A stretch of DNA of 8,292 nucleotides from positions 1-8,292 of the forward strand of contig DITF01000309.1 in NCBI GenBank assembly GCA_002422125.1, in the 5' to 3' direction. Shown piece after piece: positions 7,328-8,292 of the stretch. Within the stretch, counting starts at the first letter, position 1; each line of letters starts with the position of its first letter. The stretch comes from a bacterium UBP17_UBA6191 (lineage in GTDB: Bacteria; Muiribacteriota; UBA6191). The notes below the pieces were generated by a model. That model was given only the letters and a program-made list of their open reading frames with translations. It was not told the origin of the DNA and made no database searches. A program made the position numbers and the translations under genes.

Positions 7328-8292
7328 ATGAGTTCCTTTTCGCAATTTTTGAAGCTCACCGAGGAGTCTTCTCTATATCCAATTTCTGGTTTCGGGGGCT
7401 CTAGTTACTCCTTTTATCTCTGGGAGAAGTTTTGCAGCTTAAAACTGGATTTTTTGATTCTATTGCCTCTGGAGGAAGAGGCTCGCCGGCTGGCCTCTGA
7501 CTTAAGGGCAATTAGTGGGCAGGATTCGGCTATTCTTTTTTATCCGGCGTATGATCGTCTTGATTCTGAACTTTTGCCACCCAATGCCTTAACCGTATTT
7601 GACCGCCTGAAATGTCTTGAGAGAATGGCCACAGATCCTAGCCCTGTTTTAGTAGTAAGCACTCAGGCCGCTGTGGATCAGGGGACCATCTCTTCCAAGC
7701 GATTTTTGGATCTGTCTCTTACGCTGGTGAAAGAACAGGATTATTCTTTGGATTCTATTCGTAGAAAGTTAATAGGACTAGGCTACAGAAGAGAAGAAAT
7801 GGTGGCCTCCAGAGGCGAGTTCTCGCAAAGAGGGGATATTTTAGATCTGTACCCATCCACCTCAGATAAACCCTATCGCTTGGAATTTTTTGGAGATACG
7901 CTTGAATCCATTCGCGAGTTTGATCTTTACACGCAAAGATCGATTGAGGATGTGGACTCCCTATCCATATATTCAGTGCAGGAGTTTGATCGAGAAAATT
8001 TTGAACTTTCACAGGATTTACCCCTAGAAGTTACCGAATATTTTGCCAAGAGAAGTAAAAATGCCTTAAGTGATATTGTACTCGATGGGTTATCTGGCCT
8101 TGAGTGGTTGAATCCATATACCAAAGATTCCATTAAAATCAGTGATTGGAGATCGCGATTTATCAGACCGAGAAAAGCGGCCATGGATTCGCGTATTGAG
8201 CCCATTCCTTATTTTGGAAAAAATATGGAAGTCTTTTTAAAAAAGATTAAAGACTCGGTGGAACAAGGGTTTCAGGTTGTATTGTTTTTACC
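7328..8292 (+). CDS. mfd: Transcription-repair coupling factor Mfd, N-terminal part, 3' truncated by window edge
   Basis: Mfd releases RNA polymerase stalled at DNA lesions and recruits UvrA for excision repair. About 321 residues are visible, roughly a quarter to a third of the usual 1,100-1,200, so only the UvrB-homology module (D1a, D2, part of D1b) is present; the RNA polymerase-interacting and translocase domains lie outside. Near the N-terminus SGFGGSSYS takes the place of a Walker A loop and lacks the GKT/S signature, as expected for the inactive UvrB-like module of Mfd. YPAYDRLDSEL resembles the family's PxxExLPYD region. The best block is GYRREEMV (152-159), GEFSQRGDILDLYP, RLEFFGDTLESIREFD and TQRS (202-205). 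UvrB was considered, but its N-terminal signature and Walker A are absent. The start follows TAG-ATT after serA, so no in-frame extension upstream is possible. A modest TAGGT (7317-7321) is the only Shine-Dalgarno candidate. Confidence 0.9.
   Translation, partial: MSSFSQFLKLTEESSLYPISGFGGSSYSFYLWEKFCSLKLDFLILLPLEEEARRLASDLRAISGQDSAILFYPAYDRLDSELLPPNALTVFDRLKCLERMATDPSPVLVVSTQAAVDQGTISSKRFLDLSLTLVKEQDYSLDSIRRKLIGLGYRREEMVASRGEFSQRGDILDLYPSTSDKPYRLEFFGDTLESIREFDLYTQRSIEDVDSLSIYSVQEFDRENFELSQDLPLEVTEYFAKRSKNALSDIVLDGLSGLEWLNPYTKDSIKISDWRSRFIRPRKAAMDSRIEPIPYFGKNMEVFLKKIKDSVEQGFQVVLFL

Noticed and set aside
7328..8292. Identification as UvrB instead of Mfd
   Set aside because: UvrB should show a functional Walker A and its N-terminal signature near the start. 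Here the loop is degenerate and the RGD...TQRS region follows the Mfd pattern.
1..8292. Mobile elements, CRISPR arrays, tRNA/rRNA genes, prophage or defence genes
   Set aside because: Nearly every base is inside six conserved housekeeping genes. I saw no long direct or inverted repeats, transposase motifs or RNA-gene signatures.

Overview
The window is a dense block of housekeeping genes, all on the + strand, with almost no non-coding DNA. In order it holds: the 3' end of an undecaprenyl-diphosphatase gene (uppP, cut by the left edge); ftsK, the septal DNA translocase; an RlmB-type 2'-O-ribose methyltransferase; one long reading frame joining a phosphoserine phosphatase (SerB) domain to a class V aminotransferase domain (a probable SerC activity); a long-form D-3-phosphoglycerate dehydrogenase (serA); and the 5' end of mfd, the transcription-repair coupling factor (cut by the right edge). 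I saw no RNA genes, insertion sequences, CRISPR arrays, attachment sites or prophage genes.

The organism is a bacterium with a conventional wall-lipid cycle and an FtsK that carries a KOPS-reading gamma domain. Base composition is moderate, and UGA is used as a stop, so it is not a recoded lineage. A Gram-negative proteobacterium or Bdellovibrionota/delta-type organism is a reasonable guess from the general look of the proteins. That is inference, and no marker here settles it.

Layout: 1-363 is uppP and 375-3143 is ftsK, 11 bases apart. Bases 3144-3228 are the only sizeable spacer (85 bases), with a weak imperfect hairpin and the rlmB ribosome binding site. From 3229 to the right edge the genes form a very tight unit. 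rlmB and serB-serC overlap by four bases (ATGA), serB-serC and serA overlap by four bases (ATGA), and serA and mfd are three bases apart. This looks like one transcript with coupled translation.

The notable content is the serine module. If the aminotransferase acts on phosphohydroxypyruvate, two adjacent genes hold the whole phosphorylated serine pathway. SerA oxidises 3-phosphoglycerate, the C-terminal half of the fusion transaminates the product, and the N-terminal half removes the phosphate. Domain and gene order (SerB, SerC, SerA) is the reverse of reaction order. The module sits between genes for division, RNA modification and repair. I found no wholly unknown system; the SerB-SerC fusion is the best candidate for something unusual.
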